Below the pieces are notes generated by a model. That model was not told the origin of the DNA. It was given only the letters and a program-made list of their open reading frames with translations, and did not search any database. Of a stretch of DNA of 64,000 nucleotides, positions 14,410 to 24,487 are shown piece by piece. Both the position numbers and the translations under genes were made by a program. This DNA comes from Neobacillus notoginsengisoli. GTDB lineage: Bacteria; Bacillota; Bacilli; Bacillales; Cytobacillaceae. The stretch covers positions 1-64,000 of the forward strand of contig NZ_QWEG01000005.1 of assembly GCF_003515685.1 (NCBI RefSeq). The letters are read 5' to 3'. Numbering within the stretch: the stretch's first letter is position 1; the number at the start of each line of letters is the position of its first letter.

Positions 14410-16764
14410 ATGAAAGGAAAGCTGATCCTCCTGGCTCCTCCTGCCCTGTTGGGCACTATGCTGCCACTTCACGGTCCTCATACCATCATCGCTTTATTTT
14501 TTCCCTATCTAGTCCTCTTAAGTAAATACAAAAAGTTTTCATTTAAACAAATTCTTTTTGTATGCGCTTTATTTCTTGTCTTTGCTTTAACCGGGAAGCA
14601 TTCCGTTGAGAACAATAAAACTTCTTTCTTTGGAAACGAGCGGAATTTCTCCCTTGTTTTTAATGAAGGAGCGGCAATTGACGGCGACCGGTTCAAAGCC
14701 ATTGCAAAAGACCTTAGGACAGGGGAAAAAATTGCAGTCACCTATAAAGTTGCGAGTGAACATGAAAAGGAGAACCTGCAAAAGGCTAATTTTTTTGGTA
14801 GGCTGTGTGGTGTAAACGGGAGCATGAAACAACCGGCGTCTGCTAAAAATCCTGGTGGTTTTGATTACAATCTTTATTTGAAGGAACATCAAATTCACTG
14901 GATATTAACATTGGATACAGCTCCCTTAGGCAATTGCAGCGTCCGAAATGCAAGTATGGTTGAAAAACTTCGTATGATCCGCCAGGAAGGAATATCTCAT
15001 ATTACTGCTCAGTATCCATCAGAATCGGCCTCACTCGTTTCGGCGCTTATTTTCGGTGAGCAAACCCTTATTTCTGAAGATGTCATGGCCGCCTATAAGA
15101 AAATCGGAATCACCCATTTGCTAGCCATTTCTGGCATGCAGGTCACCGTCCTAGCAGGCTTGGTTTTCTTGCTGGGTGTACGGTTAGGAGTAACAAGAGA
15201 AAGAATGTCCATTTTGCTGTTGGCTGTCCTGCCTGCTTATGCGGTTATTGCTGGTGCCTCTCCGTCCGTCATCAGGTCTGTTCTAATGGCGGGAATCCTG
15301 CTGCTTACAGCCTTTAGATCCTCTTTCATCAGTCCTGCAGGTGCCCTGTCCCTGTCTTTCATGGCTTTTATCCTTATTGATCCTTATTCACTTTATGATC
15401 CGGGCTTTCAGTTGTCATATCTCGTTACGTTCTCACTTCTATTTTCGTCGGGAGCATTAAGAAATAAAAACTATGTCGGTTTAGAGATGTTGGCTGTGAC
15501 AGCCCTCATCTCACAACTGGCTGCTTTGCCGATCCTACTTCTTCATTTTTTCGAATTGCCTCTAATCAGCATTGCGGCAAACATCATATTTATTCCCATT
15601 TACTCATTTATTTTAATGCCCGCAGTTTATCTGCTTTATCCTTTCTCTTTTGTTAAAGGATTGGCAGGTTTTGCGGGGGGAGTTTTAAACGGTGCCGTGA
15701 TGCTGTCGGATAGGCTAGCTTTGTTCCTCGCAAAAATTCCATTACAAATGAATCCTGGAAAACAGACAGTAGCTATATTAGTTTTCTATACAGCGTCAGT
15801 TTTTTATTCATTCATAGCATGGGAAAGAGCCAAAACACAAAAAGTTGCGTATTTGGCTTTAATGCTTCCGTTTTTGCTGTTAATGATTCAGGAAGCCGGG
15901 GAGCTTGTTTCGAATCGGGCAGGAGAGGTGACGGTGATCGATGTCGGCCAGGGGGACAGTATTTTCATTTCCCTTCCGAATGGCAACGGAAACTACCTAA
16001 TAGATACAGGTGGGAGCGTTGATTTTGCAAAAAAAGAATGGCAACGCCTCCGAAAGCCATATGATCCGGGAAGAGATACCGTTATTCCTTTCTTGAAGGC
16101 AAAAGGAATTGTGAAATTGAACAAACTGATCTTGACTCATGGTGACGAAGACCATATCGGCGGGGCGGCCGCTATAATGGAAAATATAAAAATTGACGAA
16201 ATTCTATTACCCGCCTATAAGGAAAAATCGGAAGGCGAGGAGGAAATCATTAATTTGGCAGATAGGATAGGGATAAATATTAAGGAAGTGGCAAGGGGGG
16301 ACGTCTGGAAGGCAGGGAATAGTACATTTTATGTTCTATCTCCAATACGGGACTATACGGGGGACAGAAACGGGGGGTCAATTGTTATTTATTCCGAATT
16401 TTCCGGGAACGGATGGCTTTTTACCGGCGACCTTCCGGAAGATGCCGAGAAAGAGCTTGTCCGCTTATATCCAGCAATGAAGGTGGATGTGCTAAAAGCC
16501 GGACACCACGGAAGCAAAACCTCTTCTTCGGCGTATTTCCTAAAGCATTACAAGCCGGCTGTCGCGTTGATTTCTGCAGGGGAGAATAACAGGTTTGGCC
16601 ATCCCCACAAAGAAACAGTTGAGCGGCTTGATGAGGCTCGGGCGAAAATTTATAGGACGGATTTGCATGGGGCAATTACTTACTCTTTTAAAGGGAAATC
16701 CGGAACCTTTTCTACATTTTTGCCATACACTGGAGCATTGAATGAAAAGAAAAAGGCAAAATAA
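14410..16764 (+). CDS. comEC: DNA internalization channel ComEC/Rec2
   Basis: Polytopic membrane protein that carries single-stranded DNA into the cell. Order: three N-terminal helices (residues 5-65), a soluble DUF4131/OB-like domain (about 75-180), the helical Competence domain with HLLAISGMQVTVLAG (about 230-500), and a C-terminal metallo-beta-lactamase-like domain with TVIDVGQGDS, LTHGDEDHIGG and KAGHHGSKTSS, the likely nuclease. ATG 14410 is supported by GGAGG at 14400-14404. 784 residues, full length. Confidence 0.96.
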   Translation: MKGKLILLAPPALLGTMLPLHGPHTIIALFFPYLVLLSKYKKFSFKQILFVCALFLVFALTGKHSVENNKTSFFGNERNFSLVFNEGAAIDGDRFKAIAKDLRTGEKIAVTYKVASEHEKENLQKANFFGRLCGVNGSMKQPASAKNPGGFDYNLYLKEHQIHWILTLDTAPLGNCSVRNASMVEKLRMIRQEGISHITAQYPSESASLVSALIFGEQTLISEDVMAAYKKIGITHLLAISGMQVTVLAGLVFLLGVRLGVTRERMSILLLAVLPAYAVIAGASPSVIRSVLMAGILLLTAFRSSFISPAGALSLSFMAFILIDPYSLYDPGFQLSYLVTFSLLFSSGALRNKNYVGLEMLAVTALISQLAALPILLLHFFELPLISIAANIIFIPIYSFILMPAVYLLYPFSFVKGLAGFAGGVLNGAVMLSDRLALFLAKIPLQMNPGKQTVAILVFYTASVFYSFIAWERAKTQKVAYLALMLPFLLLMIQEAGELVSNRAGEVTVIDVGQGDSIFISLPNGNGNYLIDTGGSVDFAKKEWQRLRKPYDPGRDTVIPFLKAKGIVKLNKLILTHGDEDHIGGAAAIMENIKIDEILLPAYKEKSEGEEEIINLADRIGINIKEVARGDVWKAGNSTFYVLSPIRDYTGDRNGGSIVIYSEFSGNGWLFTGDLPEDAEKELVRLYPAMKVDVLKAGHHGSKTSSSAYFLKHYKPAVALISAGENNRFGHPHKETVERLDEARAKIYRTDLHGAITYSFKGKSGTFSTFLPYTGALNEKKKAK

Positions 16765-16786
16765 AAAGGCCGCGGCGGGCGGCCCT
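16762..16786 (-). terminator. yqzM terminator, convergent with comEC
   Basis: On the minus strand GGCCGC and GCGGCC arms are followed by T5. It lies just after the comEC stop and 15 bases beyond the yqzM stop. Confidence 0.6.
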
Positions 16787-16800
16787 AAAGAAGGCATCCA

Positions 16801-16935
16801 TTAAGATCCGAGTGCATGGATGACTGTCGCGATAATGAACATTGTTGCGAAAAATCCAAAAGACACAATAAAGCCTACCCCTGAGTCAATTGCATCGTTT
16901 CGTTTGTCCCGGACATTTTGTTCAAATTCGTTCAC
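16801..16935 (-). CDS. yqzM: YqzM family small membrane protein
   Basis: A 44-residue protein starting at GTG 16935 behind GGGAGGGG. A charged head (NEFEQNVRDKRNDA) is followed by DSGVGFIVSFGFFATM and a single membrane helix. This matches YqzM, found beside comEC/holA in Bacillus, of unknown function. It is too short for standard ORF calling. Confidence 0.85.
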   Translation of the reverse strand: MNEFEQNVRDKRNDAIDSGVGFIVSFGFFATMFIIATVIHALGS

Positions 16936-17244
16936 AAGCTACCCCTCCCTATTTTCCATAATAGTATAAGCGATACATTTAAAAAAATCCAGTTTTGCCG
17001 CCCTTCTTGCTTTTTGACAGGAGTTAACACCAATAGTTTATTTGTCTGGAGCGAAACCTAAAAGTAATAAGGCATTCCGCCGGCAAGATGAGGCCCGGGA
17101 CTGATCAGGCCGGCGTTCATATAAAATGGGAATCGGGCAGAGAAAACCGGTTCCCCTTTGAATGCTTGTAAAATCGGACAGGCTTCTTTAGGATATAGAT
17201 ATAACAAATTAGTAACGAATTAGGGTTTGGGGAGATAAGAATAT
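16936..17244. other. Intergenic region between yqzM and holA
   Basis: 309 bases without a clear gene. It must hold the divergent promoters of yqzM and holA. TTGACA at 17015 has no convincing -10 box at the right distance. On the minus strand 17062-17214 there is an open frame without a ribosome binding site (ending in GGMPYYF), noted as doubtful. Confidence 0.5.
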
Positions 17245-18264
17245 ATGGCTATCGAGCTGTGGAAACAAATAAAAAACAAGCAATTTTCACCAGTTTATTT
17301 ATTGTACGGAACGGAATCTTTCCTGATGAAGGAAACCGGCCAGCTATTGCTGGAAAATGTTCTTGGCGATGAAAGGGATTTTAATTTCTCGACATACGAT
17401 TTAGAAGAAACGCCAATAGAAGCTGCTCTCGAGGATGCGGAAACCTTTCCGTTTATGGGGGATAACAAGGTTATTTTTATCCGAAATCCATTCTTTTTGA
17501 CGTCGGAGAAACAGAAGGATAAGGTCATCCATAATCTATCTAGGCTCGAAACTTATTTGAATAAGCCAGCACCATATTCCATTGTCGTTTTTTTTGCTCC
17601 TTATGAAAAGCTCGATGAACGGAAAAAAATTACAAAGGAACTGAAGCGGCGCGCGAATGTGGCCGAGATGAAAAAGCTCTCAGAATCGGATTTGAAATCC
17701 TGGGTGGATGGCCGTGCCAGAAAAAGAGGGATCGAGCTTGACAGGGGAGCGGTGGAGACAGTTATTGCACTCGCGGGTACAAATCTGTTCATGCTCTCAA
17801 ATGAGTTGGACAAGCTGGCACTATATGCAGGAGAAGGAGGAAGGGTGGATGCGCAAACAGCTGAATTGCTTATACCTAAATCACTGGAGCAAAATATTTT
17901 CAGTTTGACAGACAAAGTGGTTCAGAAGAAGCCTGCCGAAGCTCTCCGTATTTATTACGACTTGTTGAAACAAAATGAAGAGCCAATTAAAATCCTCGCT
18001 TTGCTGGCAGGCCAATTTCGCCTGATATACCAAATTAAAGAGCTGAGCCGGAAAGGTTATGGGCAGCAGCAAATAGCGGCTATAATAAAGGCTCATCCAT
18101 ACAGGGTTAAAATGGCCGCAGGGCTGGCATCGAAATTTTCAGACGGCGAGCTAGCAAGCCTGATTGGACAAATCGCCGAAGCGGACTACCAAATGAAAAC
18201 CGGTGGAGCCGACAAATCTCTACTTGTGGAAATGTTTCTGATGAAGCTCGGCAAAACATCGTAA
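17245..18264 (+). CDS. holA: DNA polymerase III subunit delta
   Basis: Clamp-loader subunit that opens the beta sliding clamp. 339 residues matching YqeN of B. subtilis: N-terminal AAA+-like domain (PVYLLYGTESFLMKE at the start, as in the family), the degenerate nucleotide site typical of delta, and a C-terminal helical collar (KILALLAGQFRLIYQIK). Start ATG after GGGGAGATAAGAAT. Convergent with rpsT through a shared terminator. Confidence 0.94.
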   Translation: MAIELWKQIKNKQFSPVYLLYGTESFLMKETGQLLLENVLGDERDFNFSTYDLEETPIEAALEDAETFPFMGDNKVIFIRNPFFLTSEKQKDKVIHNLSRLETYLNKPAPYSIVVFFAPYEKLDERKKITKELKRRANVAEMKKLSESDLKSWVDGRARKRGIELDRGAVETVIALAGTNLFMLSNELDKLALYAGEGGRVDAQTAELLIPKSLEQNIFSLTDKVVQKKPAEALRIYYDLLKQNEEPIKILALLAGQFRLIYQIKELSRKGYGQQQIAAIIKAHPYRVKMAAGLASKFSDGELASLIGQIAEADYQMKTGGADKSLLVEMFLMKLGKTS

Positions 18265-18290
18265 TCAATTAAAAGTAAGTTATGAAGGTA

Positions 18291-18322
18291 AAAAAAGCCT
18301 GCTTCCGAATGGGAGCAGGCTT
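18291..18322. terminator. Terminator between holA and rpsT
   Basis: AAGCCTGCT (18295-18303) and AGCAGGCTT (18314-18322) form a perfect stem. The minus strand has T6 after it, ideal for rpsT. Confidence 0.85.
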
Positions 18323-18327
18323 ACCTC

Positions 18328-18588
18328 TTATAGAGCGTTAATTTTCTTCGCTAGGCGGGATTTTTTGCGGGCTGCAGCATTTTTATGGATAAGGCCTTTT
18401 GTAACAGCTTTATCAAGCTTGCTTACAGCTTCAACAAAAACTTCTTTCGCGGCAGCTGCATCGTTCACTGTTACAGCAGCTTCAGCTTTTTTAACAGCAG
18501 TACGCATCGAAGATTTCACAGCTGTATTTTGAGCGTTTTTAGCTTCGTTTGTTTTCACACGCTTAATTGCAGATTTAATGTTTGGCAT
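18328..18588 (-). CDS. rpsT: 30S ribosomal protein S20
   Basis: Primary 16S rRNA-binding protein of the small subunit. 86 residues, helical and very rich in Lys/Ala, starting [15 protein letters not shown] and ending [14 protein letters not shown] 18588 is chosen because AGGAGG lies 8 bases upstream; the frame's GTG at 18597 overlaps that site. Divergent from gpr, as in B. subtilis. Confidence 0.97.
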   Translation of the reverse strand: MPNIKSAIKRVKTNEAKNAQNTAVKSSMRTAVKKAEAAVTVNDAAAAKEVFVEAVSKLDKAVTKGLIHKNAAARKKSRLAKKINAL

Positions 18589-18825
18589 TCCATTCACCTC
18601 CTAAAAAAAAGAACCGAGACACTTCTATGAACTCGAGTTTCACTTCCATAAACATAAATAGGAACAAAAGATATTTTATCAAACGCTTGCCCATAATGCA
18701 ATACTCCACTCGTAAATTGTGTAAAACTGTTTCCCTTGACAGCCTGAATGGCCCAGCTCGTTTTGGGAAAAGATAGGGAATAGTTTTGCCATTGGATTAA
18801 GCAAAGGAATGGGAGGTAATTGAAA

Positions 18826-19950
18826 ATGGATAATGAACTTGATTTGAGTCAGTACGCTGTTAGGACAGATTTAGCTGTCGAAGCTAGGGAAATGGCAATA
18901 GCAGGAAGGCAGAGTACTATAGGGCAGGAACAAAATGTGTCCCAGATTGAAGGAGTTATTATCAAGGAAAAAGAAGTTGACGGCATGAAGGTTTCGCTTG
19001 TTGAAGTAACGGATGCAGGAGAAGAGGCATTAGGTAAAAAAGCAGGCCGGTACTTAACGATTGAAGTTGCCGGCATTCGGCAGCAGGATACTGAGCTGCA
19101 GCAAAAAGTGGGGAATGTTTTTGCGAGGGAATTTGCAGGCTTCCTTGAAAGCGCCGGAATTGGAAAGGAGGAATCCTGTCTTGTAGTCGGGCTTGGGAAC
19201 TGGAATGTAACGCCAGATGCGCTTGGCCCAATCGTTTGTGAAAACTTGCTTGTCACTAGGCATTTATTTAATCTGCAGCCGGAAAGCGTCAAAGAAGGCT
19301 ACCGATCCGTAAGTGCCCTTGCACCAGGGGTCATGGGTCTGACCGGGATTGAAACGAGTGATATCATCTTTGGGGTCGTAGAAGAAACGAAACCTGGTTT
19401 TGTCATTGCCATAGATGCCTTAGCGTCGAGGTCAATTGAAAGGGTTAACGCAACTATTCAGATTTCCGATACGGGCATCCATCCCGGGTCTGGAGTAGGA
19501 AATAAGCGGAAGGAACTGAGCAAAGACACACTCGGTATTCCAGTTATTGCAGTAGGAGTCCCGACCGTCGTAGACGCTGTTTCGATTACAAGTGATGCGA
19601 TCGATTTTGTCTTGAAGCATTTCGGAAAGGAATTAAAAGAAGGTGGGCGGCCGGCAAGGTCCCTTGTCCCCGCCGGGCTGACTTTTGGCAAAAAAAGAGT
19701 GCTGAGCGAAGAAGATCTTCCAGATGAGGAACAGCGAAAAACTTTTCTTGGCATCGTCGGAACCCTGGAAGAAGAGGAGAAACGCCAACTCATCCATGAA
19801 GTCCTGGCCCCGCTTGGCCACAACCTCATGGTCACCCCAAAAGAAGTCGACGTTTTCATAGAAGACATGGCCAACCTAATCGCAAACGGACTCAACGCAT
19901 CCCTCCACACCAACATCGACAAAGACAACGCCGGCTATTACACGCGATGA
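18826..19950 (+). CDS. gpr: Germination protease GPR (SASP-cleaving)
   Basis: Aspartic-type protease of forespores that degrades small acid-soluble DNA-binding proteins at germination. The 374 residues follow B. megaterium/B. subtilis GPR: N-terminal [15 protein letters not shown] holds the autoprocessing site (TDLA resembles the SASP cut motif), then [27 protein letters not shown] and [19 protein letters not shown] in the catalytic core. ATG 18826 lies 9 bases after GGAGG; a TTG at 18820 is too close. Made under sigma-F/G in other Bacillus. A palindromic tandem array (20023-20490) separates it from spoIIP. Confidence 0.96.
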   Translation: MDNELDLSQYAVRTDLAVEAREMAIAGRQSTIGQEQNVSQIEGVIIKEKEVDGMKVSLVEVTDAGEEALGKKAGRYLTIEVAGIRQQDTELQQKVGNVFAREFAGFLESAGIGKEESCLVVGLGNWNVTPDALGPIVCENLLVTRHLFNLQPESVKEGYRSVSALAPGVMGLTGIETSDIIFGVVEETKPGFVIAIDALASRSIERVNATIQISDTGIHPGSGVGNKRKELSKDTLGIPVIAVGVPTVVDAVSITSDAIDFVLKHFGKELKEGGRPARSLVPAGLTFGKKRVLSEEDLPDEEQRKTFLGIVGTLEEEEKRQLIHEVLAPLGHNLMVTPKEVDVFIEDMANLIANGLNASLHTNIDKDNAGYYTR

Positions 19951-19989
19951 GGCAGGGGACGGTTCCACTGCCTCACTATTTACGATAAG

Positions 19990-20490
19990 AACCTGATTTG
20001 TTGTTATGCAGAACCCGGATGGGTGACAACAAGCGCTCGAAAACTGGTTTCGTTGTCACTCAAAGCCGGATGCGTGACAACAAATTCTCGAAACCCGGTT
20101 TTGTTGTCACTCAAAGCCCGGTTGCGTGACAACAAATTCTCGAAAACTGGTTTCGTTGTCACTCAAAGTCCGGATGGGTGACAACAAGCGCTCGAAACCC
20201 GGTTTCGTTTTCCCACACAACCCGGATGCGTGACAACAAATTCTCGAAAACTGGTTTCGTTGTCACTCAAAGTCCGGATGCGTGACAACAAATGCTCTGA
20301 AACCGGATAAGTTGTCACTCAAAGCCCGGATGCGTGACAACAAATTCTCTGAAACCGGATAAGTTGTCACTCAAAGCCCGGATGCGTGACAACAAATTCT
20401 CGAAACCCGGTTTCGTTGTCACTCAAAACCCGGATTCATGACAACAAGTGCTCGAAATCCGGATAAGTTGTCACTCAAACCCAGGATGAG
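19990..20490. repeat. Palindromic 52-bp tandem repeat array, nine units
   Basis: Nine head-to-tail units of 51-53 bp (20023-20490), preceded by a decayed half unit from about 19990. Each unit carries GTGACAAC, a 14-20 base middle (variants TTCTCGAAAACTGGTTTC, GCTCTGAAACCGGATAA) and GTTGTCAC, which is the exact inverse of the first box, then CTCAAAG.CCGGATGC. Unit 4 has lost its right arm (GTTTTCCCAC). The unit length is not a multiple of three and stops occur in all frames, so it is non-coding. It lies between gpr and spoIIP, two sporulation genes usually adjacent. Confidence 0.9.
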
Positions 20491-20635
20491 TGAAAGTCAC
20501 CGGTTCATTCCTCTTTGATTCAGTACAAAAATAACCTAAGAAAATTAAAGTTCTACCATCTCTAGCGAACTCATATGATTTACTAGAACAACGGCCAACT
20601 TCCGCTTGTTCATGAGTGTCCAGGGAGGTGGAACG

Positions 20636-21820
20636 ATGAAAAAAAGGGTAAATACCGCACTGATTCTATCAGGGACAAGCCTGGTGAAGGCTGCAGCGCT
20701 CATGGCGCTTTTAGTAATATGCACGTTTTCGGTCAGCGGCCTTCTCGGTTCCGTCAAACCGGGCAATAGCATTACTTCGTTACCATTAAACCAATCGTCC
20801 GAAAAAATGAGGGGAGAGCTTCTCTATCAATTTATCGGTTGGGAGAATCACTATTTCACCGAATTGAACGGAAAGGGAGCAAGCCCGAAGCTCACCAACC
20901 TGTTTCTCGGCTTGTTTGCAAACATTAATCTTGATGATCCAAGGAGTCTGTTAGGAAGGGAACTTCCGGGATTCTACCTATTCGATAGTAGAATAGTCGT
21001 AGCCGGTGAAGGAACCAATTATACCAATATGCCAATAGAATCCGCCCCGCCACTCGAGATCATGTTGGCTGAACGGGAGGCCGCCCTCCAAAACCTGAAT
21101 GATATCCCCGCTCCCGAGGACAATAACGGAGCACCGCCGGTTAGATGGAAAGAAGGAGTCTTTATTTATTTTTCGCATAACAGGGAATCTTACCTTCCAT
21201 ATTTAAAAGGAGAGACTGACCCTAACCGTGCGTATCATTCAAAAATTAATGTGACACAATTAGGGGACCAATTAAAGAAAAGCCTCGAAGCAAGAGGGAT
21301 TGGAACGCATGTGGACAAAACAGATATTAATAAAAACTTAGTGAACAAAGGATTGAAATTCGGAAACTCTTATATGGAATCAAGAAATGTCGTCAAGGAG
21401 GCCATGGCAAGAAACAAAGAACTTCTATATTTCATTGATGTCCATCGGGATGCGCATAGAAAGAAAGATACTACAAAAGTTATTAACGGAAAAAGTTACG
21501 CAAAACTGGCTTTCGTCATTGGCGGAGAAAATCCACATTACCAACAAAATCTTAAGTTAGCCAAAGAAATCCATCGGCTTCTTGAGAAAAATTACCCAGG
21601 CTTGAGCAGGGGCATTATGTTAAAAGAGGGTGCAGGCACTAACGGTAAATTCAACCAGGACTTATCAGGAAACGCCATATTGGTGGAATTTGGAGGCGTT
21701 GACAATACCTTTGAGGAGCTGAACCGTTCAGCTGATGCGCTGGCAGACGTATTTGCCGACTATTTCTGGCAGGCGGAAAGTGTCGAGAATCCAATCAGCC
21801 AGCCAACCGATAAAAAATAG
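20636..21820 (+). CDS. spoIIP: Stage II sporulation protein P
   Basis: Peptidoglycan amidase/endopeptidase of the DMP engulfment complex with SpoIID and SpoIIM, acting outside the mother-cell membrane. 394 residues: N-terminal signal-anchor (about 18-40), then the SpoIIP amidase domain with VFIYFSHNRESYLP, FIDVHRDAHRKKDT (metal-binding His/Glu region) and the late LVEFGGVDNT. ATG 20636 follows GGGAGGTGGAACG. Probably sigma-E-controlled; no clear -35/-10 pair was fixed because the repeat array lies just upstream. Co-transcribed with yqxA. Confidence 0.95.
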   Translation: MKKRVNTALILSGTSLVKAAALMALLVICTFSVSGLLGSVKPGNSITSLPLNQSSEKMRGELLYQFIGWENHYFTELNGKGASPKLTNLFLGLFANINLDDPRSLLGRELPGFYLFDSRIVVAGEGTNYTNMPIESAPPLEIMLAEREAALQNLNDIPAPEDNNGAPPVRWKEGVFIYFSHNRESYLPYLKGETDPNRAYHSKINVTQLGDQLKKSLEARGIGTHVDKTDINKNLVNKGLKFGNSYMESRNVVKEAMARNKELLYFIDVHRDAHRKKDTTKVINGKSYAKLAFVIGGENPHYQQNLKLAKEIHRLLEKNYPGLSRGIMLKEGAGTNGKFNQDLSGNAILVEFGGVDNTFEELNRSADALADVFADYFWQAESVENPISQPTDKK

Positions 21821-21835
21821 GAGGAGGTGCTGGCC

Positions 21836-22165
21836 TTGAAACTTTTTATGCTGAAAAGCCTGCTGCTTGCATCTATCATGTTTGCATTGGCGCTTGGCGG
21901 AATGCAAGTGGCAAATGACGGGATCAGCCGTATGAGGGGGTATGATGATCCCGGTTTCGAGGAAGCAGTCTCTTTGAATAAAACGCAAAATGGCGAGCTG
22001 CAGGTCTCCATCATGGGCGGTGAGCTGAATAAAAGCACAATGGAAGAAAAGAAAAAGGAAATAGAAAAAACGCAGGTGTTTAACTTGTTTTCATCAATGG
22101 GCAAGGCATTGGCAAATATGATTTCCGGAGCGGCCCGGGGAATCCTCGATCTTTTGCGAAATTAA
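21836..22165 (+). CDS. yqxA: YqxA family protein
   Basis: A 109-residue protein of unknown function found after spoIIP in Bacillus. One N-terminal helix (about 3-20) with the family's GMQVANDGISRM just after it, a charged middle and a C-terminal AGAARGILDLLRN-type amphipathic end. TTG 21836 is preferred since GAGGAGG (21821-21827) is 8 bases upstream; a GTG at 21827 overlaps that site. Likely a membrane-attached sporulation protein by context only. Confidence 0.82.
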   Translation: MKLFMLKSLLLASIMFALALGGMQVANDGISRMRGYDDPGFEEAVSLNKTQNGELQVSIMGGELNKSTMEEKKKEIEKTQVFNLFSSMGKALANMISGAARGILDLLRN

Positions 22166-22183
22166 TCCTGGCTACTGTAACCA

Positions 22184-22212
22184 AAATCCGGCTCCCAGCC
22201 GGATTTTTGTTT
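22184..22212 (+). terminator. Terminator after yqxA
   Basis: AAATCCGGCT pairs with AGCCGGATTT, followed by TTGTTTT. Confidence 0.8.
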
Positions 22213-22338
22213 TAGCTGTCTTGTCTTAAGCCAGTCACCGCTGAACGAGCCGCTTCCGCTCTTCTTTATTGAAACTTGATTTTTGTGCTGTTATAATCAA
22301 AAATAGTCTACATGTGCGTAAAACAGGAGTGAACCCCA

Positions 22339-24177
22339 TTGAATAGAGAAGACAGATTGAAAAGGCAATCGAAAATCAGGAACTTTTCGATTATTGCCCA
22401 CATTGACCACGGGAAGTCGACACTTGCCGACCGGATCCTTGAAAAAACAAATGCATTGACTTCAAGGGAAATGAAGGACCAGCTCCTTGATTCCATGGAC
22501 CTTGAAAGAGAGCGCGGCATTACAATCAAACTCAACGCCGTTCAGCTGAAATACAAAGCGAAGGATGGCGAGGAATACATTTTCCATCTTATCGATACCC
22601 CAGGGCACGTCGACTTCACCTATGAAGTTTCACGAAGCCTGGCTGCATGCGAAGGCGCGATTCTTGTCGTTGACGCGGCCCAGGGAATTGAGGCCCAGAC
22701 GCTTGCGAACGTTTATCTTGCTATAGACAATGATCTTGAAATTTTGCCGGTCATTAATAAAATTGACCTTCCGAGCGCGGATCCTGAAAGAGTCAGAACT
22801 GAAATTGAAGATGTTATTGGCCTTGATGCTTCAGAGGCGGTCCTCGCTTCTGCAAAGGCTGGAATCGGGATCGAAGAGATTCTAGAACAAGTTGTCAAAA
22901 AAGTGCCGGCGCCTACTGGTGACCCGGAAGGTCCATTAAAAGCGCTAATTTTCGATTCCCTATATGACGCCTATCGCGGCGTTGTGGCTTATATCAGGGT
23001 TGTCGACGGGACTATCAAGGTCGGCGATAAAATCAAAATGATGGCGACCGGTAAGGAATTTGAAGTAAATGAAGTTGGTGTATTCGCCCCGAGAGCCGTT
23101 CCTCGAGACGAATTGACAGTGGGTGATGTAGGCTTCCTTACAGCTTCCATAAAAAATGTCGGTGATACCCATGTTGGTGACACGATTACAAACGCCAAAG
23201 GCGGTGTGACCGAGCCGCTGCCCGGGTACAGAAAATTGAACCCAATGGTTTTCTGCGGACTGTATCCAATTGATTCTGCCAAGTTCAACGACTTAAGGGA
23301 GGCACTTGAAAAGCTTCAGCTCAATGACGCCGCCCTTCAATATGAACCTGAAACCTCACAGGCGCTCGGCTTTGGTTTCCGAGCAGGTTTTCTGGGCCTT
23401 CTACACATGGAAATCATTCAGGAGCGGATTGAACGGGAATTTAAAATCGACTTAATTACAACCGCACCAAGCGTTATTTACAATGTAATGACGACGGATG
23501 GAAAAGAATTGAGGGTAGACAACCCTTCCGATATGCCGGACCAGCAAAAAATCGATCATGTGGAAGAGCCATATGTAAAAGCAACTATGATGGCACCGAA
23601 TGAATATGTCGGTGCAATCATGGAGCTGTGCCAGAACAAGCGCGGTGTTTTCATTGACATGCAATACCTTGATGAAAAGCGCGTCAGCATTGTTTATGAA
23701 GTTCCGCTTGCGGAAGTCGTCTATGACTTCTTTGATCAATTGAAATCCAATACGAGGGGATATGCGTCCTTCGACTATGAACTCATTGGCTACAAGCCTT
23801 CCAAGCTGGTCAAAATGGACATCCTCCTGAATGCTGAAAAAGTGGATGCGCTCAGCTTTATTGTTCATAGGGATTTTGCATACGAGCGTGGCAAAGCAAT
23901 TGTTGAAAAACTGAAAGGCCTGATTCCAAGGCAGCAATTCGAAGTGCCTGTTCAGGCTGCTATAGGACAAAAGATTGTCGCTCGTTCAACAATAAAGTCT
24001 ATCGGGAAAAACGTATTGGCCAAATGTTATGGCGGGGACATTTCAAGGAAACGAAAACTTCTTGAGAAACAAAAAGAAGGTAAAAAACGGATGAAACAAG
24101 TCGGATCTGTTGAAGTCCCACAAGAAGCATTTATGGCCGTCCTCAAAATGGATGAAGGCGGCAGCTCGAAAAAATAA
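22339..24177 (+). CDS. lepA: Elongation factor 4 (LepA)
   Basis: Ribosome-binding GTPase that back-translocates or remodels stalled ribosomes. 612 residues: G1 AHIDHGKST (about 18-26), G2 RGITIK, G3 DTPGHVDF, G4 NKIDLP, then domain II, EF-G III/V-like domains and the LepA C-terminal domain ending in [16 protein letters not shown] start after ACAGGAGTGAACC. Own terminator. In B. subtilis hemW follows directly; here the accessory island begins instead. Confidence 0.97.
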   Translation: MNREDRLKRQSKIRNFSIIAHIDHGKSTLADRILEKTNALTSREMKDQLLDSMDLERERGITIKLNAVQLKYKAKDGEEYIFHLIDTPGHVDFTYEVSRSLAACEGAILVVDAAQGIEAQTLANVYLAIDNDLEILPVINKIDLPSADPERVRTEIEDVIGLDASEAVLASAKAGIGIEEILEQVVKKVPAPTGDPEGPLKALIFDSLYDAYRGVVAYIRVVDGTIKVGDKIKMMATGKEFEVNEVGVFAPRAVPRDELTVGDVGFLTASIKNVGDTHVGDTITNAKGGVTEPLPGYRKLNPMVFCGLYPIDSAKFNDLREALEKLQLNDAALQYEPETSQALGFGFRAGFLGLLHMEIIQERIEREFKIDLITTAPSVIYNVMTTDGKELRVDNPSDMPDQQKIDHVEEPYVKATMMAPNEYVGAIMELCQNKRGVFIDMQYLDEKRVSIVYEVPLAEVVYDFFDQLKSNTRGYASFDYELIGYKPSKLVKMDILLNAEKVDALSFIVHRDFAYERGKAIVEKLKGLIPRQQFEVPVQAAIGQKIVARSTIKSIGKNVLAKCYGGDISRKRKLLEKQKEGKKRMKQVGSVEVPQEAFMAVLKMDEGGSSKK

Positions 24178-24187
24178 TCAACCCAAA

Positions 24188-24227
24188 GGCAGGAAAGCTG
24201 ATTTGCAGCTGTTTCCTGCCTTTTTTT
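24188..24227 (+). terminator. lepA terminator
   Basis: GGCAGGAAA..GCTG pairs with CAGC..TTTCCTGCC, followed by T7. Its GCAGGAAA/TTTCCTGC arms recur in the terminator at 39622-39660 at the other end of the island. Confidence 0.9.
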
Positions 24228-24331
24228 GTACTTTTAAAAAAACAGCGGCTCGGAACATTTACGGTAAACGGTTTTTCGTCCAGAAGTGAATTTGACGCGA
24301 TTTTACGAGAAGAGGAAAAGTTTAATTATTT

Positions 24332-24385
24332 TGTAATGTAACCCCTTGCAATTTTATTCGATTGTAATACGTGAAAGCTTATACT
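24332..24385 (+). promoter_or_regulatory. Island promoter A with shared regulatory element (fdrA)
   Basis: Element: TGTAAT at 24332-24337, TTTATTCG at 24353-24360, TGTAAT at 24363-24368 (31 bases start to start), then -10 TATACT at 24380-24385. The -35 hexamer would be TTCGAT (24357-24362), 17 bases from the -10 and a poor sigma-A box, so activator dependence is likely. The same element with the same spacing precedes the RraA-like gene and the MFS gene. The OmpR-type regulators of the island are the natural candidates to bind it. Confidence 0.75.
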
Positions 24386-24487
24386 TTTAGTGGAACCTGG
24401 GCGCATTTGGTTAACCGAGGGTTTTTTTGCGGTCAAAAACGCCTTTTTAGGACATATCAGAAAAAATTATACCGGGGTGATAGGAAA

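Noticed and set aside
17062-17214. Minus-strand open frame between yqzM and holA ending in GGMPYYF
   Set aside because: Composition looks coding, but there is no ATG/GTG with a ribosome binding site at the 5' end; the first ATG gives about 20 codons. Possible remnant only.
20023-20490. CRISPR array, because of regular repeats about 52 bp apart
   Set aside because: The whole unit repeats, including what would be spacers; the middles fall into a few variants rather than unique sequences, and no cas genes are in the window.
24371-24487. 39-residue N-terminal extension of the FdrA-like protein
   Set aside because: It would begin inside the promoter (before the -10 box) and has no counterpart in FdrA; the GTG at 24488 has a ribosome binding site and aligns with the family start.
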